Source: an uncultured Veillonellaceae bacterium (lineage in GTDB: Bacteria; Bacillota; Negativicutes; Veillonellales; Dialisteraceae). Taken from it: 64,000 nt of DNA. Below the pieces are notes generated by a model, which did no database searches, was not told where the DNA came from, and was given only the letters and a program-made list of their open reading frames with translations. Numbering within the stretch: position 1 is the stretch's first letter; each line of letters starts with the position of its first letter. The stretch covers positions 25,119 through 89,118 of the forward strand of contig CASEBK010000035.1 of NCBI GenBank assembly GCA_949286115.1, written 5' to 3'. The position numbers were made by a program, and so were the translations under genes. Below, one piece after another: positions 9,778 through 18,779 of the stretch.

Positions 9778-11028
9778 TTAAAACGCCAGCCACGAAGCGA
9801 GGCTGAACAGACAGAGACCGGCTACCGCCGCAAAGAATGCTCCGTTCATGCGCACCCATCCCAGTTCGTCCCTGACTTTGCTGTAGATGAAAGTATTCAT
9901 CTTTTTCTCATCGTACGAATCGAGGACAGACTCCACCGCATCGCCCAGGAACGCATGCTCGTACACCGCCGCATCCTTGAAAAGCGCACGGCACGCCTCG
10001 TCAAATGCCCTGCAGAGCGCTTCATCCGCCAGCGCCCGATCCAGTGCCTGACGGACCGCAGCTTCAAAAAGCTTCTGTGCTGAGAGCCCTCCTTCGTCTT
10101 CTCTGTCCCAGTCCGAAAGGAGCCGCGCCGCCGTCTCTTCGGCCACATCTTCCACAGGCAGAGCGCCAAGGACGCGTTGGACCGTTCCTTCGATCATGTC
10201 CACCGCAGCGGGCGAAGCCAAAAACGTCTGCAGAACGCCCGACAGCTCCGTCTGCAGGGCCGCACGATACGGATGAGACGGGTTGTTCCAGCGCAGCAGC
10301 TGCTCCCGTCCGGCCCGGCAGATCGCCGCTGCCATGCCGTCATAGCTGATGACGCCCATGGATTCTCCTGCGGAGATGACCATAGCGATGAGGCGGTTCT
10401 TTTTCTGTGCCTCCGTAAACTGTCGAAGCACTGCTGCCACCGCCTGGCGGATCTCCGCTTTCGTCAGAAGGACGGCGCCCCCCTGAAGGAGACGCGTCAA
10501 CATCCGCCCCGCCGCTTCTTCGCCGGTAAGCGCCGTCCGGCATGCCTCCGCCGCTTTTGCGGGGATCGAAGCCAGTCCATCTTCGGCAAACTTTCCCAGG
10601 CTTTCTCCATGCCGCGCCAGAAATGCTCTGGCCTCCCGGCCGGCCGCGCGGGCCATGAGCGCTTCCATGTGCCGCCCCTGCGGCGTCTCCCGCTGCCCGC
10701 GGAGCCAGCGGCTCACAGCGAGCCCCGCACTGAGCTCCTGCCAAAGTTCCGGCCGCACCAGCCGTTCCTCCACCGTCCTGCGGATGCCACGGATAAGGCG
10801 TTTCCGATGACGCGGAATGAGCGCCGTGTGAAAGGGAACGCCCAGAGGTCTCCGAAACAGGGCCGTCACGGCAAACCAGTCGGCAGCGCTTCCGATGAAT
10901 GCCGACTGCGTCAGAAAGTAGAACGCCCGCGCCCCCATATCGTCGTGATCGAGCCGCCAGATGAAGGCCGCCGCAAAGGACACTGCTGAGAGCGCCAAGA
11001 TCCAGTTGGCTTTCGTATCGTTTCTCAC
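9778..11028 (-). CDS. DUF445 family membrane-associated protein (second tandem copy)
   Basis: A 416-residue DUF445 protein (YheB/YjiN relatives); function unknown. Hydrophobic segments at about 9-25 and 35-50 precede the conserved IGSAADWFAVTALFRRPLG stretch. The middle is a long helical, charged region, and the C-terminus (about 395-415) is hydrophobic again. It is a paralogue of the next gene and exactly the same length. The start is GTG with AGGAGGAG upstream, overlapping the previous stop as GTGA. It is the last gene of the operon starting at 13263; no hairpin terminator was seen after its stop. Confidence 0.82.
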   Translation of the reverse strand: MRNDTKANWILALSAVSFAAAFIWRLDHDDMGARAFYFLTQSAFIGSAADWFAVTALFRRPLGVPFHTALIPRHRKRLIRGIRRTVEERLVRPELWQELSAGLAVSRWLRGQRETPQGRHMEALMARAAGREARAFLARHGESLGKFAEDGLASIPAKAAEACRTALTGEEAAGRMLTRLLQGGAVLLTKAEIRQAVAAVLRQFTEAQKKNRLIAMVISAGESMGVISYDGMAAAICRAGREQLLRWNNPSHPYRAALQTELSGVLQTFLASPAAVDMIEGTVQRVLGALPVEDVAEETAARLLSDWDREDEGGLSAQKLFEAAVRQALDRALADEALCRAFDEACRALFKDAAVYEHAFLGDAVESVLDSYDEKKMNTFIYSKVRDELGWVRMNGAFFAAVAGLCLFSLASWLAF

Positions 11029-12275
11029 AGTGCCGCTCCTCCTGCCGCCGCATAAAAGGCCACATAGGCCAGACCTCCCAGCACCGCGCCGATGAGCGAG
11101 CCGTTGATACGGATCATCTGCAGGTCATGCCATACGTTCGACTCGATCAGATTGGCCATCGCTTCGCCGCTGTACCCGGAGAGCGCCCTTTCTACCGCAT
11201 CGCCGATCCGCTCATGAAGACGGGGAAGATGATCCGCCGCCTGCCTCAGGAGCCACCGATCTGCCCGCCGCCGGACCGTTTCATCCTGCAGACGCTCTTC
11301 CAGCTGCTGTACCAGCTTCGCTGCCGCTGCCTCGGCGCCATCTTCTCTGTGAGCTTCCATAAAACGAATGAGCCACGCCGCGCCCTCCGTGCGGAGGAAA
11401 GGCAGCCCATATCGGCGCACCGCGCTGTTGATCCGCTCCCGAAAGGCTTCATCGTCCAGCCGCGCACGGAACCGTTCATACTCCGCGATGAGCTTTTGTC
11501 CCGCGCCGCTCTGCGGGTCCCCGAGAGAAGCGGCCCAATCCCTGATTTTTTCCCGAATGAGGACCGCCGCTTTCTCATCCGTCAGCCCCGCCTGGCTCTG
11601 CAGGAGCCCGCGAAGCATGCTCCGCCCGCGGCCGCCCCGTTCGTAAGCCGACCACGCGCGGTGATAGATGCTGAGCAGCTCTTCTTCTGTCAGGCCTTCT
11701 TCGAGGAATGCCTCACCAGCATGCTGCAGTCCGGCGAGGAATTCTGATCGTATCATATCCCCGCCCACGGGCGGCAGAGCCTTCTGCAGGAGCGCCGCCC
11801 AATCGATATGCTCCGCCGTGAGCGCTGCCGCATCCATTGCCCGATCAGCCATTTTTTCCGCATCGAGCGCTTCCAGTCCCGCGAGAATGACCTGCCCGCA
11901 CAGTTTCCGGACCTCTGCCCGATGCGTTTCCATACACGGCAAAAACGCGGCTGAAAGCGAATGGTCTTTCAGCACGCGATACAGACGGGGCACCGTCAGG
12001 ATCTCTTCGGTGACCATGACCCGCGCCATGCGGATGATCTTGTCCCGGCTCCGCGGCACGAGTTCTGTCCGAAAGGGGATCCCCAGAGGCCGGCGAAACA
12101 GAGAATTCACGGCAAACCAGTCCGCCGCGCCCCCTACTGCGGCCGCAAGTGCCGTATGAAAAAAGAGTCCGCTCCCAAAAGACGGCGGCAAAAAGGCCGC
12201 GCCAGCCGCCGCGAGCGCCGAGACGGCCAGTATGGCGTCTGCGGTCCTCTCTCTTCCGCTCTTCGCCTCTCTCAA
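11025..12275 (-). CDS. DUF445 family membrane-associated protein (first tandem copy)
   Basis: A 416-residue DUF445 protein, tandem paralogue of the gene at 9778. The conserved VGGAADWFAVNSLFRRPLG stretch follows hydrophobic segments near residues 12-45, and a second membrane segment closes the C-terminus. The frame is open to 12644, but that extension overlaps the upstream membrane gene. The TTG at 12275 was chosen because it has a G-rich site upstream, overlaps the preceding stop as TTGA, and gives exactly the length of its paralogue. Function unknown. Confidence 0.8.
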   Translation of the reverse strand: MREAKSGRERTADAILAVSALAAAGAAFLPPSFGSGLFFHTALAAAVGGAADWFAVNSLFRRPLGIPFRTELVPRSRDKIIRMARVMVTEEILTVPRLYRVLKDHSLSAAFLPCMETHRAEVRKLCGQVILAGLEALDAEKMADRAMDAAALTAEHIDWAALLQKALPPVGGDMIRSEFLAGLQHAGEAFLEEGLTEEELLSIYHRAWSAYERGGRGRSMLRGLLQSQAGLTDEKAAVLIREKIRDWAASLGDPQSGAGQKLIAEYERFRARLDDEAFRERINSAVRRYGLPFLRTEGAAWLIRFMEAHREDGAEAAAAKLVQQLEERLQDETVRRRADRWLLRQAADHLPRLHERIGDAVERALSGYSGEAMANLIESNVWHDLQMIRINGSLIGAVLGGLAYVAFYAAAGGAAL

Positions 12276-12574
12276 CGGCTTCGGCCCCCTCCGGCCATGG
12301 ACCACACGAACAACGCGCCGAAAGCGATCCACGACATGATATACGACATGATCCCCAGGTCCGTCAGAATATTGATGACCGTCAGTCCCGTCATGAAAAG
12401 CATATTCGCCCTGAGGTCCGAAAAGTAGTCCCGCCGGAAGATCAGGTACGAAGCGCCGAGAATGGCCAGATTGATCACGATGACCGCTTCCACATACCAG
12501 TAGAACGGCACGAACTGGAGCGCGATATTTCCCGCCATCAGTACTAGGAAAATATAGAGCCAGGTATAATTCAT
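12272..12574 (-). CDS. Small four-helix membrane protein of unknown function
   Basis: A 100-residue hydrophobic protein with about four membrane segments (roughly 3-22, 24-42, 52-70 and 76-93) and a short cytoplasmic-looking GGGRSR tail. I do not recognise the family. Its ATG overlaps the stop of the UlaG-like gene (ATGA), and its own stop overlaps the TTG of the first DUF445 gene, so it is coupled at both ends. Being locked between a hydrolase and two envelope-associated DUF445 proteins suggests a membrane role, which is inference. Confidence 0.7.
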   Translation of the reverse strand: MNYTWLYIFLVLMAGNIALQFVPFYWYVEAVIVINLAILGASYLIFRRDYFSDLRANMLFMTGLTVINILTDLGIMSYIMSWIAFGALFVWSMAGGGRSR

Positions 12575-13263
12575 CTCTCCAATACGTCTCCTTCCTTTTC
12601 GGGGATCCAAAGGGGCACGCTGCTGAAGCGCCAGCGGAACGCATACGACGGGCACCACCGGCTGCCGAAAGCGTGCATCGGCACCAGAAGCTCTTTCACC
12701 GGCACGCGGGCCAGAAAGGCCGAGACGCCCCATTCCCGGGCGACAGCCTGCCTCGCATCTACGGGAAAGAACGCCACGTCCACCGGGACGCCGGAGAGCA
12801 TCTCCAGCTCTGCGAAATAGGCGTCCCTGGCCGCGCGGTTCTCCTCATCGTTCTCTCCGGCCCAGTGCCACCAGTTGAGATCGCCCGCATGAAAGATCGT
12901 CCGTGCCTCATGACGGATGAGGAACGAGCCGCCCTCATCGGTAGAACCGTACATGGAAACGGAAAGGCCGTCGGCCGCGGCCGCATCGCCCGGCTCCATA
13001 AGATGTACCTGTGGAAGCGGCCGCTTCGGCGCGCAGTCTTTATGCACGAAGTACCCTGCCGTGCGGTCCGCCCAGTCATAGATGACGGGCTGAAAATGAT
13101 CGCCGTGCGCATGGCTCACGAAGACATATACCGGCTTCTCTCCCGCCAGAAAAGGCGGAATGACCTTCGCCGGGTCCCGGTACACGTCAAAGAGCAGCAC
13201 GCAGTCGGAAAGCTCCATCAAAAAGCCGCTGTGGCTCAAAAAGAAAATGCGAAATGAGTCCAT
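12571..13263 (-). CDS. UlaG-like metallo-beta-lactamase-fold hydrolase
   Basis: A 230-residue metal-dependent hydrolase of the UlaG/beta-lactamase superfamily-2 type. The core SHAHGDHF motif is at about 50-57 and a second metal site is in FHAGDLNWWHW near 127. The C-terminal part ends with VPMHAFGSRW. Substrate unknown; relatives include lactonases and phosphodiesterases, and several are annotated simply as MBL-fold. GGGAGGATCG precedes the ATG. First gene of the operon that continues into the small membrane protein and the DUF445 pair. Confidence 0.78.
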   Translation of the reverse strand: MDSFRIFFLSHSGFLMELSDCVLLFDVYRDPAKVIPPFLAGEKPVYVFVSHAHGDHFQPVIYDWADRTAGYFVHKDCAPKRPLPQVHLMEPGDAAAADGLSVSMYGSTDEGGSFLIRHEARTIFHAGDLNWWHWAGENDEENRAARDAYFAELEMLSGVPVDVAFFPVDARQAVAREWGVSAFLARVPVKELLVPMHAFGSRWCPSYAFRWRFSSVPLWIPEKEGDVLER

Positions 13264-13304
13264 CGATCCTCCCGGACGTTTGTCCCATCGAAAATATTTT
13301 TCCT

Positions 13305-13313
13305 ATTATAGCA
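13305..13313 (-). promoter_or_regulatory. Extended -10 promoter of the UlaG-like/DUF445 operon
   Basis: A perfect TATAAT (13305-13310) preceded by TGC (the extended -10 motif) lies 42 nt before the ATG. No good -35 was seen at 17 nt. Confidence 0.55.
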
Positions 13314-13330
13314 TACCGCCCATAGCAGCA

Positions 13331-13354
13331 GAAAAGCGGGCCTTTCGGTCCGCT
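13331..13354 (-). terminator. Rho-independent terminator of the YhaO/YhaN operon
   Basis: An 8-bp stem with one mismatch and a GAAA loop (13335-13342 with 13347-13354), followed on the minus strand by TTTTCT. It begins 6 nt after the YhaN-like stop codon. Confidence 0.7.
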
Positions 13355-13359
13355 TCCCT

Positions 13360-16359
13360 TCAGCCGACTTCCCCGGCCGTGCTCATTTTTCCATTCCTCA
13401 GGCGGACGAAGGCGCCCGTCTGTTTCTCCCGCCCCACTTCTTCTGCCAGTCGCATGGTCTGCGCGTGACATGTGAAGAGGAAGATCTGCTGCTCTTTCCC
13501 AAGATCCATGAGGAAGCGCAGCGTTTCCTTCTGCCGCCCCTCATCGAACCGGACGAAAATGTCGTCGAGCACGATGGGCAGCGGCTCCAGCTGCCGACCA
13601 AAGGCCAGCGCCATGGAAAGGCGCAGCGCAAGGTACACCTGATCCCCCGTGCCGGACGACCAGAATCGGGCATCTTTCCGATTGTGCATGCGGTCAGTGG
13701 TATACACGCTCTTTCCGTCTTCGCTCACGGCGAGCTGGTACCGTCCGCCTGTCATGGCCTGAAGAAATTCATTGGCCTTCTCTATGATTTTCGGCTGACG
13801 GCCTGTCTCGTACTGCTTCTGCGCCTTCTGCAGGAAATGCACGGCGTACATAGCAGTGAGCCATTCTTCCGCTGCATGGCGAAGATCGGCTTCGGTCTCT
13901 TCCTTCTCCTGCAGCGCCCGGGTGATGCGGTCGTCGCCGGCCAGACGGTAGAGCTCGTTCTCCGCCGCTCCCTGCTGTTTCTGCAGTTCGCCCAGCTGCG
14001 CCTGATCCGCGTCGATGGCGTCAAGGAGCTTTTTGTGCTTCTCCATCCACTCGTCATATTCTCCGCTCTCCAGAGCGCTCCAGAGCTTCGTGAACTCTTC
14101 TTCGCTTCCCGCGTAGAGGCGGATGTCCTTCCGCACGGACTCCCATTCTTTCGTGAGCTGGTCATGCTGCTCGTGAGCGGTGACGCGTTCCGCAAACTCT
14201 TCGGCATTCTTCGCGTTCACCAGCGAGAACAGCGTCGTCACGCTCTTCTGACAGGAATCCCACTGGGCGTTCAGCTGGTCCATTTCCTTCTGGTAGACGT
14301 CATGCTGCCGATTCTTCTCCGAGATAGCCTGCCACTCGAGCATGCGCTTCCGATTCTCCTCATAGATCTCGGCGATCGTCTCCGGCGAAGCTTCCACGGA
14401 CATGCCGGCCGAACGAATGATAGAGAGCGCCCGCCGCACAAAAGCATCCAGCTTTTCCTGCGCCTTCTCGATGCGCACGTCGAGGATCTTTCCCGCCCCC
14501 TGTGCCGCATAGAGCTTCTGCCACTCCTCCTGAAGCGCGCTCAGATTATCCGCGCCGGTCTGGGGCAGATGATTTTTCGCGAGCCACGCATTCCAGCCAT
14601 CGGCGGCGCGCTGCTTCTCTGCACGGAGCGATTCACCTTCGGTCTCCCATTTTTTGTGTTCATTCTTCTGCCGCTGGAGAGATTCCTTTTTCCACGAGAG
14701 CGCCTGTGCCTCCGCCTGCGCCTTGTAAAAATCGGCCCGCTTCTGCTGGAGCGCATTGTGGAAGACCTGCAGGTCCTCTTCTTTTTCCGGCAGCGCGATG
14801 GGGAAATCTGCGGCAAGCTTGTCCCGCTCCTGCCGCAGCGCTTCTCTGGATGCGCGGAGCCGGTCCATGGCTTTTTCCTTCTGATGCGCTGCCCGGCTGT
14901 TCAGGAGGAAGCCTGCCACGGCAAGGACCGCGCCGGCTCCTGCGCCGTAGAGCGCGGCAAAGCCTGCGAAGGCCATGTAAAACGCCGCCGCACCGCCCAC
15001 GGCTCCGATGAGACCCGCTGCGCCCAGCCAGAACCACAGGGTGTACGTCTTCTCTTCCTTCTGGGCCAGAGCATTCCATTCTTCCTCAAGGTCCATCTCG
15101 CTGTGAAGGAGCGCTTCCGCCTGGTTCGCCTTTTCCTCGAATGCGTGCCACTCTTCTTCGGTCTGCTTCGGCGCTTCCTCTTCGCTGAAGTCCGCCTCTT
15201 CCACTTTCGGTTCCCGCTGCTCCCAGAAATGGAGCTCGTTATCCCTCACGGAGACGCTCTGCGCGAGCCTGCGCCCTTCTTCCCAGTTCACCATGGAAAA
15301 TTCTTCGTCCGGCGAGATCATGCGGTCCCACAGAGGCAGGCTGTAGCCCATGTGCGCAAACTCCGCGCGCCACGCATTCTTTTCCTGCTTCAGCTCGTCC
15401 AGATCTTCGATGGTCTGGCTCCACTGACCGAGGTCGGTATAGAGCTTTTCCAGTGCATCCGAAGCGTCCGCCCAGGGAATGATCTCTTCTTTGGCCTTCG
15501 GCGTGTATTCGTCGAGCTTTTTCTGCAGCTGCTCTCTCTGGTCGTGGATCACTTCCATGCGGCTCATGAGCTGGTTCCACTGCTCTTTGCCATTCTTTGG
15601 GAAAAGTTTCACCTGCTCGCTCAGGAGGAGCTGCCGCTTGATCTCCCGGGCGCGGGTGTAATATTTCCACGCGCCGAGCTTCTTCTCCAGCGCCTTGTCC
15701 TCGTCCTTCTCTTTCGCAAGGCGCGCGCCCGTCTCGGCGATCTCCTTTTTGATGGACGCCTGCTTCTTCTGCAGCTCCGCAAAGATCTCCTCCTGAGACG
15801 AGAGGCCGTCCAGCTCTGCCTGGACCGCTTTGAGGCGCTCCATGAGCTGATTGATCTTTCGGCGTCCCTGCACAGAGGGCAGAAGAAGCGCCTCCATCTC
15901 CCCGGAAAGTGCCGCCTTCGCGTCCGCCAGTTTATCGCCGCCCTGGATCATGAGGAAGCGGCTCCGCACGTCTTCCTGAGAGAGGAAGCCCGCCCCCTGC
16001 AGGTCTTCCAGACCGACGGCGAAGATCTTCTCGTACATGGCGCGGTTCAGTCCATGCCACCAGAGCGAAGGAAGCTCCTCCGCATAGGTCTCGCCCCGGC
16101 TGTCTTCAAACCAGCTCGTCTTCTCATCGCGGTGGACGCGCCAGGTCTCTCCGCCCTCCCGGACGAAGCCCATATTGCCCCGGCGTCCGTGCCACTGTCC
16201 CCGGCGATAGCCGAAGAGCATGTCCCGGATGAAATTCAGAAGCGTCGTCTTTCCGCTTTCATTTTCTCCCATGACGACCACCAGCTGGTCCTGCGCCGGC
16301 TTCCAGGATACATCCTGATAGATACCGTACTGCTGGAGCTGTAAATCAGTGATCTTCAT
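13360..16359 (-). CDS. YhaN-like SbcC/Rad50-type ATPase
   Basis: A 999-residue SMC/Rad50-like ATPase. Walker A (GENESGKTT) is at about 33-41; long coiled coils (about 165-430 and 520-880) flank a hydrophobic pair of helices near 450-490, as in YhaN. The ABC signature region (SSGTGDQVYLALRLSMA) and Walker B (LPIVLDDIF) are at the C-terminus. With the phosphoesterase gene upstream, which it overlaps by 14 nt, it probably forms an SbcDC-like nuclease acting on DNA ends. The ATG at 16359 was chosen for its GGAGG site and because the ATPase fold starts there. Confidence 0.88.
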   Translation of the reverse strand: MKITDLQLQQYGIYQDVSWKPAQDQLVVVMGENESGKTTLLNFIRDMLFGYRRGQWHGRRGNMGFVREGGETWRVHRDEKTSWFEDSRGETYAEELPSLWWHGLNRAMYEKIFAVGLEDLQGAGFLSQEDVRSRFLMIQGGDKLADAKAALSGEMEALLLPSVQGRRKINQLMERLKAVQAELDGLSSQEEIFAELQKKQASIKKEIAETGARLAKEKDEDKALEKKLGAWKYYTRAREIKRQLLLSEQVKLFPKNGKEQWNQLMSRMEVIHDQREQLQKKLDEYTPKAKEEIIPWADASDALEKLYTDLGQWSQTIEDLDELKQEKNAWRAEFAHMGYSLPLWDRMISPDEEFSMVNWEEGRRLAQSVSVRDNELHFWEQREPKVEEADFSEEEAPKQTEEEWHAFEEKANQAEALLHSEMDLEEEWNALAQKEEKTYTLWFWLGAAGLIGAVGGAAAFYMAFAGFAALYGAGAGAVLAVAGFLLNSRAAHQKEKAMDRLRASREALRQERDKLAADFPIALPEKEEDLQVFHNALQQKRADFYKAQAEAQALSWKKESLQRQKNEHKKWETEGESLRAEKQRAADGWNAWLAKNHLPQTGADNLSALQEEWQKLYAAQGAGKILDVRIEKAQEKLDAFVRRALSIIRSAGMSVEASPETIAEIYEENRKRMLEWQAISEKNRQHDVYQKEMDQLNAQWDSCQKSVTTLFSLVNAKNAEEFAERVTAHEQHDQLTKEWESVRKDIRLYAGSEEEFTKLWSALESGEYDEWMEKHKKLLDAIDADQAQLGELQKQQGAAENELYRLAGDDRITRALQEKEETEADLRHAAEEWLTAMYAVHFLQKAQKQYETGRQPKIIEKANEFLQAMTGGRYQLAVSEDGKSVYTTDRMHNRKDARFWSSGTGDQVYLALRLSMALAFGRQLEPLPIVLDDIFVRFDEGRQKETLRFLMDLGKEQQIFLFTCHAQTMRLAEEVGREKQTGAFVRLRNGKMSTAGEVG

Positions 16360-17623
16360 CCGCATCCTCCTCTGCCAGCAATTCCGCCCCCATGAGCTCC
16401 GCTTTCCGGAACGCCCGGAGAAGCATTTCATCATCTGCCAGGGCCAGCACCGCAGGCATCTTCTTCATCTCCGGCTGTTCTTCTGCGATCTGCCGGAGCG
16501 CTTCCGCCAGCTTCACCTTCGGGAGCTCTGCCGTCTCATCATAAGCGCGCAGGTAATCCCCCAGCACATCCGGCAGCTGCCGCCGTTCTGCCAAGTCGAT
16601 CGCCGGCTTCGTCTCATCTTCGACGCGGCTGAAATATGTGAAGATGTGGCGGAACTGCTCTTTCTCATTGAGCGCCTGCAAAATAAATTCCCGCCCGGAT
16701 TCGGAGGCGGCCGCCCGATGGAGCGGTCCCCGTCCGCGCAGGATGAGCCGGGCAATGTTCGGCCGTCCAGTGAGCTCTTTGAGAGCCGCCCGCTGCCGCA
16801 TGATCTCCCGCAGCAGGGCCTCCTGATCGGAGTACGCGCTGATATCCACGGGCATATCGAGCCAGCGTACCGCATCGGTCTCCATGAACTTGAGCGTCAC
16901 CGTCCCGTAAGCCCCCACGTCCACGAGATAGCATCCCCGCGGACCGGTCTCGGTCAAATCGAGCCCCTGGGTATTGCCCGGGTAGACCACATGAGGAGAC
17001 TCGCTCACGATCTTTCGCGTATGTATATGTCCCAGAGCCCAGTAGTCCATCTTCGTCTCTGTCAGGTCGTCCAGCGAACACGGCGCATAGGGACTGCCTT
17101 CGCCGCCCATGTCCGTATGAAGCATGGCGATGGCAAAACCGTCGTTTTCTTTCCGCTGAAACATCTTTGCCAGATTGTCCTTCACATGGCGCGCACCGTA
17201 GCTCACGCCGTAGATCGTCGCGGCGAGCTCACCGTCCACCATGAGCGGCACTGCTTCCACTTTTTCCGAAGAGAAGATATGGACGGATGGAGGAAGCGGA
17301 ATGTCGGCGCGCCAAGCTTCATCCGGATCGTGATTGCCGTGCACGATGAAGACCTGGATGCCGTGCTGCGCCGCCCGGTACAGCTCCCGGGCAAAGGCCA
17401 TCTGCGCCGCCAGGCTGTGATGGTCACTGTTGTACACATCGCCTGTGATGAGGATCGCATCCGCATGGCTGTCCGCCGCGATGTCCACCACCTTTTCAAA
17501 CGCGGCAAACGTCGCTTTCCCGATGGCTTCCGTCCACGGTCCCTTGTCCCCCGCGCGCAGTCCGTGAAAGGGCTCGCCCAGATGAAGATCGGCGCAGTGC
17601 ACAAAAGAAAAATGCTTTCCCAT
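16346..17623 (-). CDS. YhaO/SbcD-like metallophosphoesterase
   Basis: A 425-residue calcineurin-like nuclease subunit. Metal-binding motifs in order: CADLHLG (about 10-16), TGDVYNSDHH (about 60), VHGNHDP (about 95), LHTDMGG (about 172) and GHIHTR (about 198). They match the SbcD/Mre11/YhaO pattern for a two-manganese active site. It is the first gene of a two-gene operon with the YhaN-like ATPase. GGAGG precedes the ATG at 17623; the frame extends further upstream without support. Confidence 0.88.
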   Translation of the reverse strand: MGKHFSFVHCADLHLGEPFHGLRAGDKGPWTEAIGKATFAAFEKVVDIAADSHADAILITGDVYNSDHHSLAAQMAFARELYRAAQHGIQVFIVHGNHDPDEAWRADIPLPPSVHIFSSEKVEAVPLMVDGELAATIYGVSYGARHVKDNLAKMFQRKENDGFAIAMLHTDMGGEGSPYAPCSLDDLTETKMDYWALGHIHTRKIVSESPHVVYPGNTQGLDLTETGPRGCYLVDVGAYGTVTLKFMETDAVRWLDMPVDISAYSDQEALLREIMRQRAALKELTGRPNIARLILRGRGPLHRAAASESGREFILQALNEKEQFRHIFTYFSRVEDETKPAIDLAERRQLPDVLGDYLRAYDETAELPKVKLAEALRQIAEEQPEMKKMPAVLALADDEMLLRAFRKAELMGAELLAEEDADEDH

Positions 17624-17648
17624 AACTCCTCCTGCAATCGTCCTTATG

Positions 17649-17683
17649 TTCAGATAGTCTTTTTTTATTGTACCATATCTGAA
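17649..17683 (-). promoter_or_regulatory. Extended -10 promoter of yhaO-yhaN inside an 8-bp inverted repeat
   Basis: TACAAT (17667-17672) preceded by TGG forms an extended -10. It is framed by a perfect inverted repeat, TTCAGATA (17649-17656) and TATCTGAA (17676-17683), centred on the -10, as expected for an operator. Confidence 0.5.
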
Positions 17684-17772
17684 AATAGGCACACAGAGCC
17701 TGCGTCCACTTTCGCTCCTTCGCCGCTTGCAGCGTGCTTATGCGCAGGGGACACGTCTGTTTGGAGGCACGC

Positions 17773-17799
17773 AAAAAGCGGAGCCTCTGCCCCGCTTTT
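17773..17799 (-). terminator. Rho-independent terminator of the alaS-ireB-ruvX-DUF1292 operon
   Basis: Arms AAAAGCGG and CCGCTTTT pair around a 10-nt GC-rich loop, ending in TTTTT on the minus strand, directly after the DUF1292 stop. Confidence 0.7.
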
Positions 17800-17803
17800 C
17801 CTT

Positions 17804-18067
17804 TTACATCTCGTTGTAGATGGCTTCCACTGCATCGTACTCTTCATCGGTGGGCGGCACGTATTCCGCCTCGCCGTTCTCGTCCGTATCGATGCGGGCC
17901 AGAATAATCTCCGGCTCCTTCGTATCCGATTCCGACTCCGGAATGGAGACGAGCACCGCAAATTCTTTCCCGTCATAGGGAATGACTACGTCCTGCGCGA
18001 AGTCCTGTTCGCTGCCGTCCGGCCCGGTGATCGTCACAACGATCGGTTCTTCCATATTGTCTACCAT
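17804..18067 (-). CDS. DUF1292 (YrzB-like) small acidic protein
   Basis: An 87-residue acidic protein of the DUF1292 family. The alternation of beta-like stretches (VVVTITGPDG, EFAVLVSIPE, PEIILARID) and the acidic tail resemble YrzB. It closes the conserved alaS-ireB-ruvX(yqgF)-yrzB gene string of Bacillota; function unknown. Two start codons are close: the ATG at 18073 sits directly against GAGGT, while the one at 18067 has 6-nt spacing and is preferred. Confidence 0.78.
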   Translation of the reverse strand: MVDNMEEPIVVTITGPDGSEQDFAQDVVIPYDGKEFAVLVSIPESESDTKEPEIILARIDTDENGEAEYVPPTDEEYDAVEAIYNEM

Positions 18068-18076
18068 GTCCATACC

Positions 18077-18499
18077 TCATTTCTGACGAGCGCGCCAGTC
18101 CAGGTACCCCTGAAGGATCGCGACGGCCGCCATCTTATCAATCACCTGTTTCCGCTTTTTCCGGCTGACGTCGGCGGCGATGAGCTCTTTCTGCGCCATC
18201 ACCGTGGTGAGCCGTTCGTCCCAGAAAGCCTGCTCGATCTGCGGGAACGCTTCTTTCAGCGCCGCCGCAAATTCTTCTGTCCGTTCAGCGCGCATGCCCT
18301 TCGTGCCATTCATATTGAGCGGCATGCCGAGCACGAAGCGCTCCACTTCATAGGCCTTCACCAGTTCGCCAAGGCGCTGGAAATCTTTCTCTCGCGTGGT
18401 GTGCCGGATGGTCTCGACACCCTGTGCCGTCCACCCGAAAGGATCGCTCACGGAGACGCCGATGGTCTGCGAGCCCACATCCAGTCCCATGATCCGCAT
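18077..18499 (-). CDS. ruvX: RuvX/YqgF-type Holliday junction resolvase-like protein
   Basis: A 140-residue RNase H-like nuclease of the YqgF family, linked to pre-16S rRNA 5' processing and to Holliday junction resolution. Seen: the first acidic motif [15 protein letters not shown] at 5-19, [10 protein letters not shown] near 57, WDERLTT near 93 and the final acidic region [14 protein letters not shown]. Length is typical. It starts 1 nt after the ireB stop, in the standard alaS-ireB-ruvX order. Confidence 0.9.
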   Translation of the reverse strand: MRIMGLDVGSQTIGVSVSDPFGWTAQGVETIRHTTREKDFQRLGELVKAYEVERFVLGMPLNMNGTKGMRAERTEEFAAALKEAFPQIEQAFWDERLTTVMAQKELIAADVSRKKRKQVIDKMAAVAILQGYLDWRARQK

Positions 18500-18500
18500 C

Positions 18501-18767
18501 TTACAGACCTTTGTTCTTCACGTAATACCGGATCAGCTCTTCCATGAGCTCGTCCCGTTCGATGGAGGATACGATCTTCCGCGCATCATGACGGCTCGTG
18601 ATGTACGTGAGCTCACCGGACAGCAGATAGCCCACGAGCTGTGCCGTCGGGTTATGCCCTGCCTCTTTCAGCGCGCCGTACACCACCTGGAGGATCAGCG
18701 CCGCCCGCGTATTTTCGCCTTCATCGGCCCCTTTGCTGAATAAAATGGTTTCATCTGAGACTGCCAT
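18501..18767 (-). CDS. ireB: IreB family regulatory phosphoprotein
   Basis: An 88-residue IreB (DUF965/YrzL) protein. In Enterococcus faecalis IreB is phosphorylated by the serine/threonine kinase IreK on N-terminal threonines and affects cephalosporin resistance; the equivalent SDETILF stretch is at residues 4-10. The rest matches the family ([22 protein letters not shown], then TSRHDAR). AGGAGG precedes the ATG. Located between alaS and ruvX, as is usual. Confidence 0.92.
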   Translation of the reverse strand: MAVSDETILFSKGADEGENTRAALILQVVYGALKEAGHNPTAQLVGYLLSGELTYITSRHDARKIVSSIERDELMEELIRYYVKNKGL

Positions 18768-18779
18768 GGCTGTCCCTCC

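Noticed and set aside
12276..12644. Upstream extension of the first DUF445 gene
   Set aside because: Overlaps the small membrane protein gene in another frame, and the TTG at 12275 gives the same length as the paralogue.
13465..16344. Very long plus-strand open frame opposite the YhaN-like gene
   Set aside because: Antisense frame with His/Arg/Leu-rich, low-complexity product produced by GC-rich third positions of the real gene; no ribosome site or family motif. The same applies to plus frames over relA, rny, alaS, leuS, thrS and serS.
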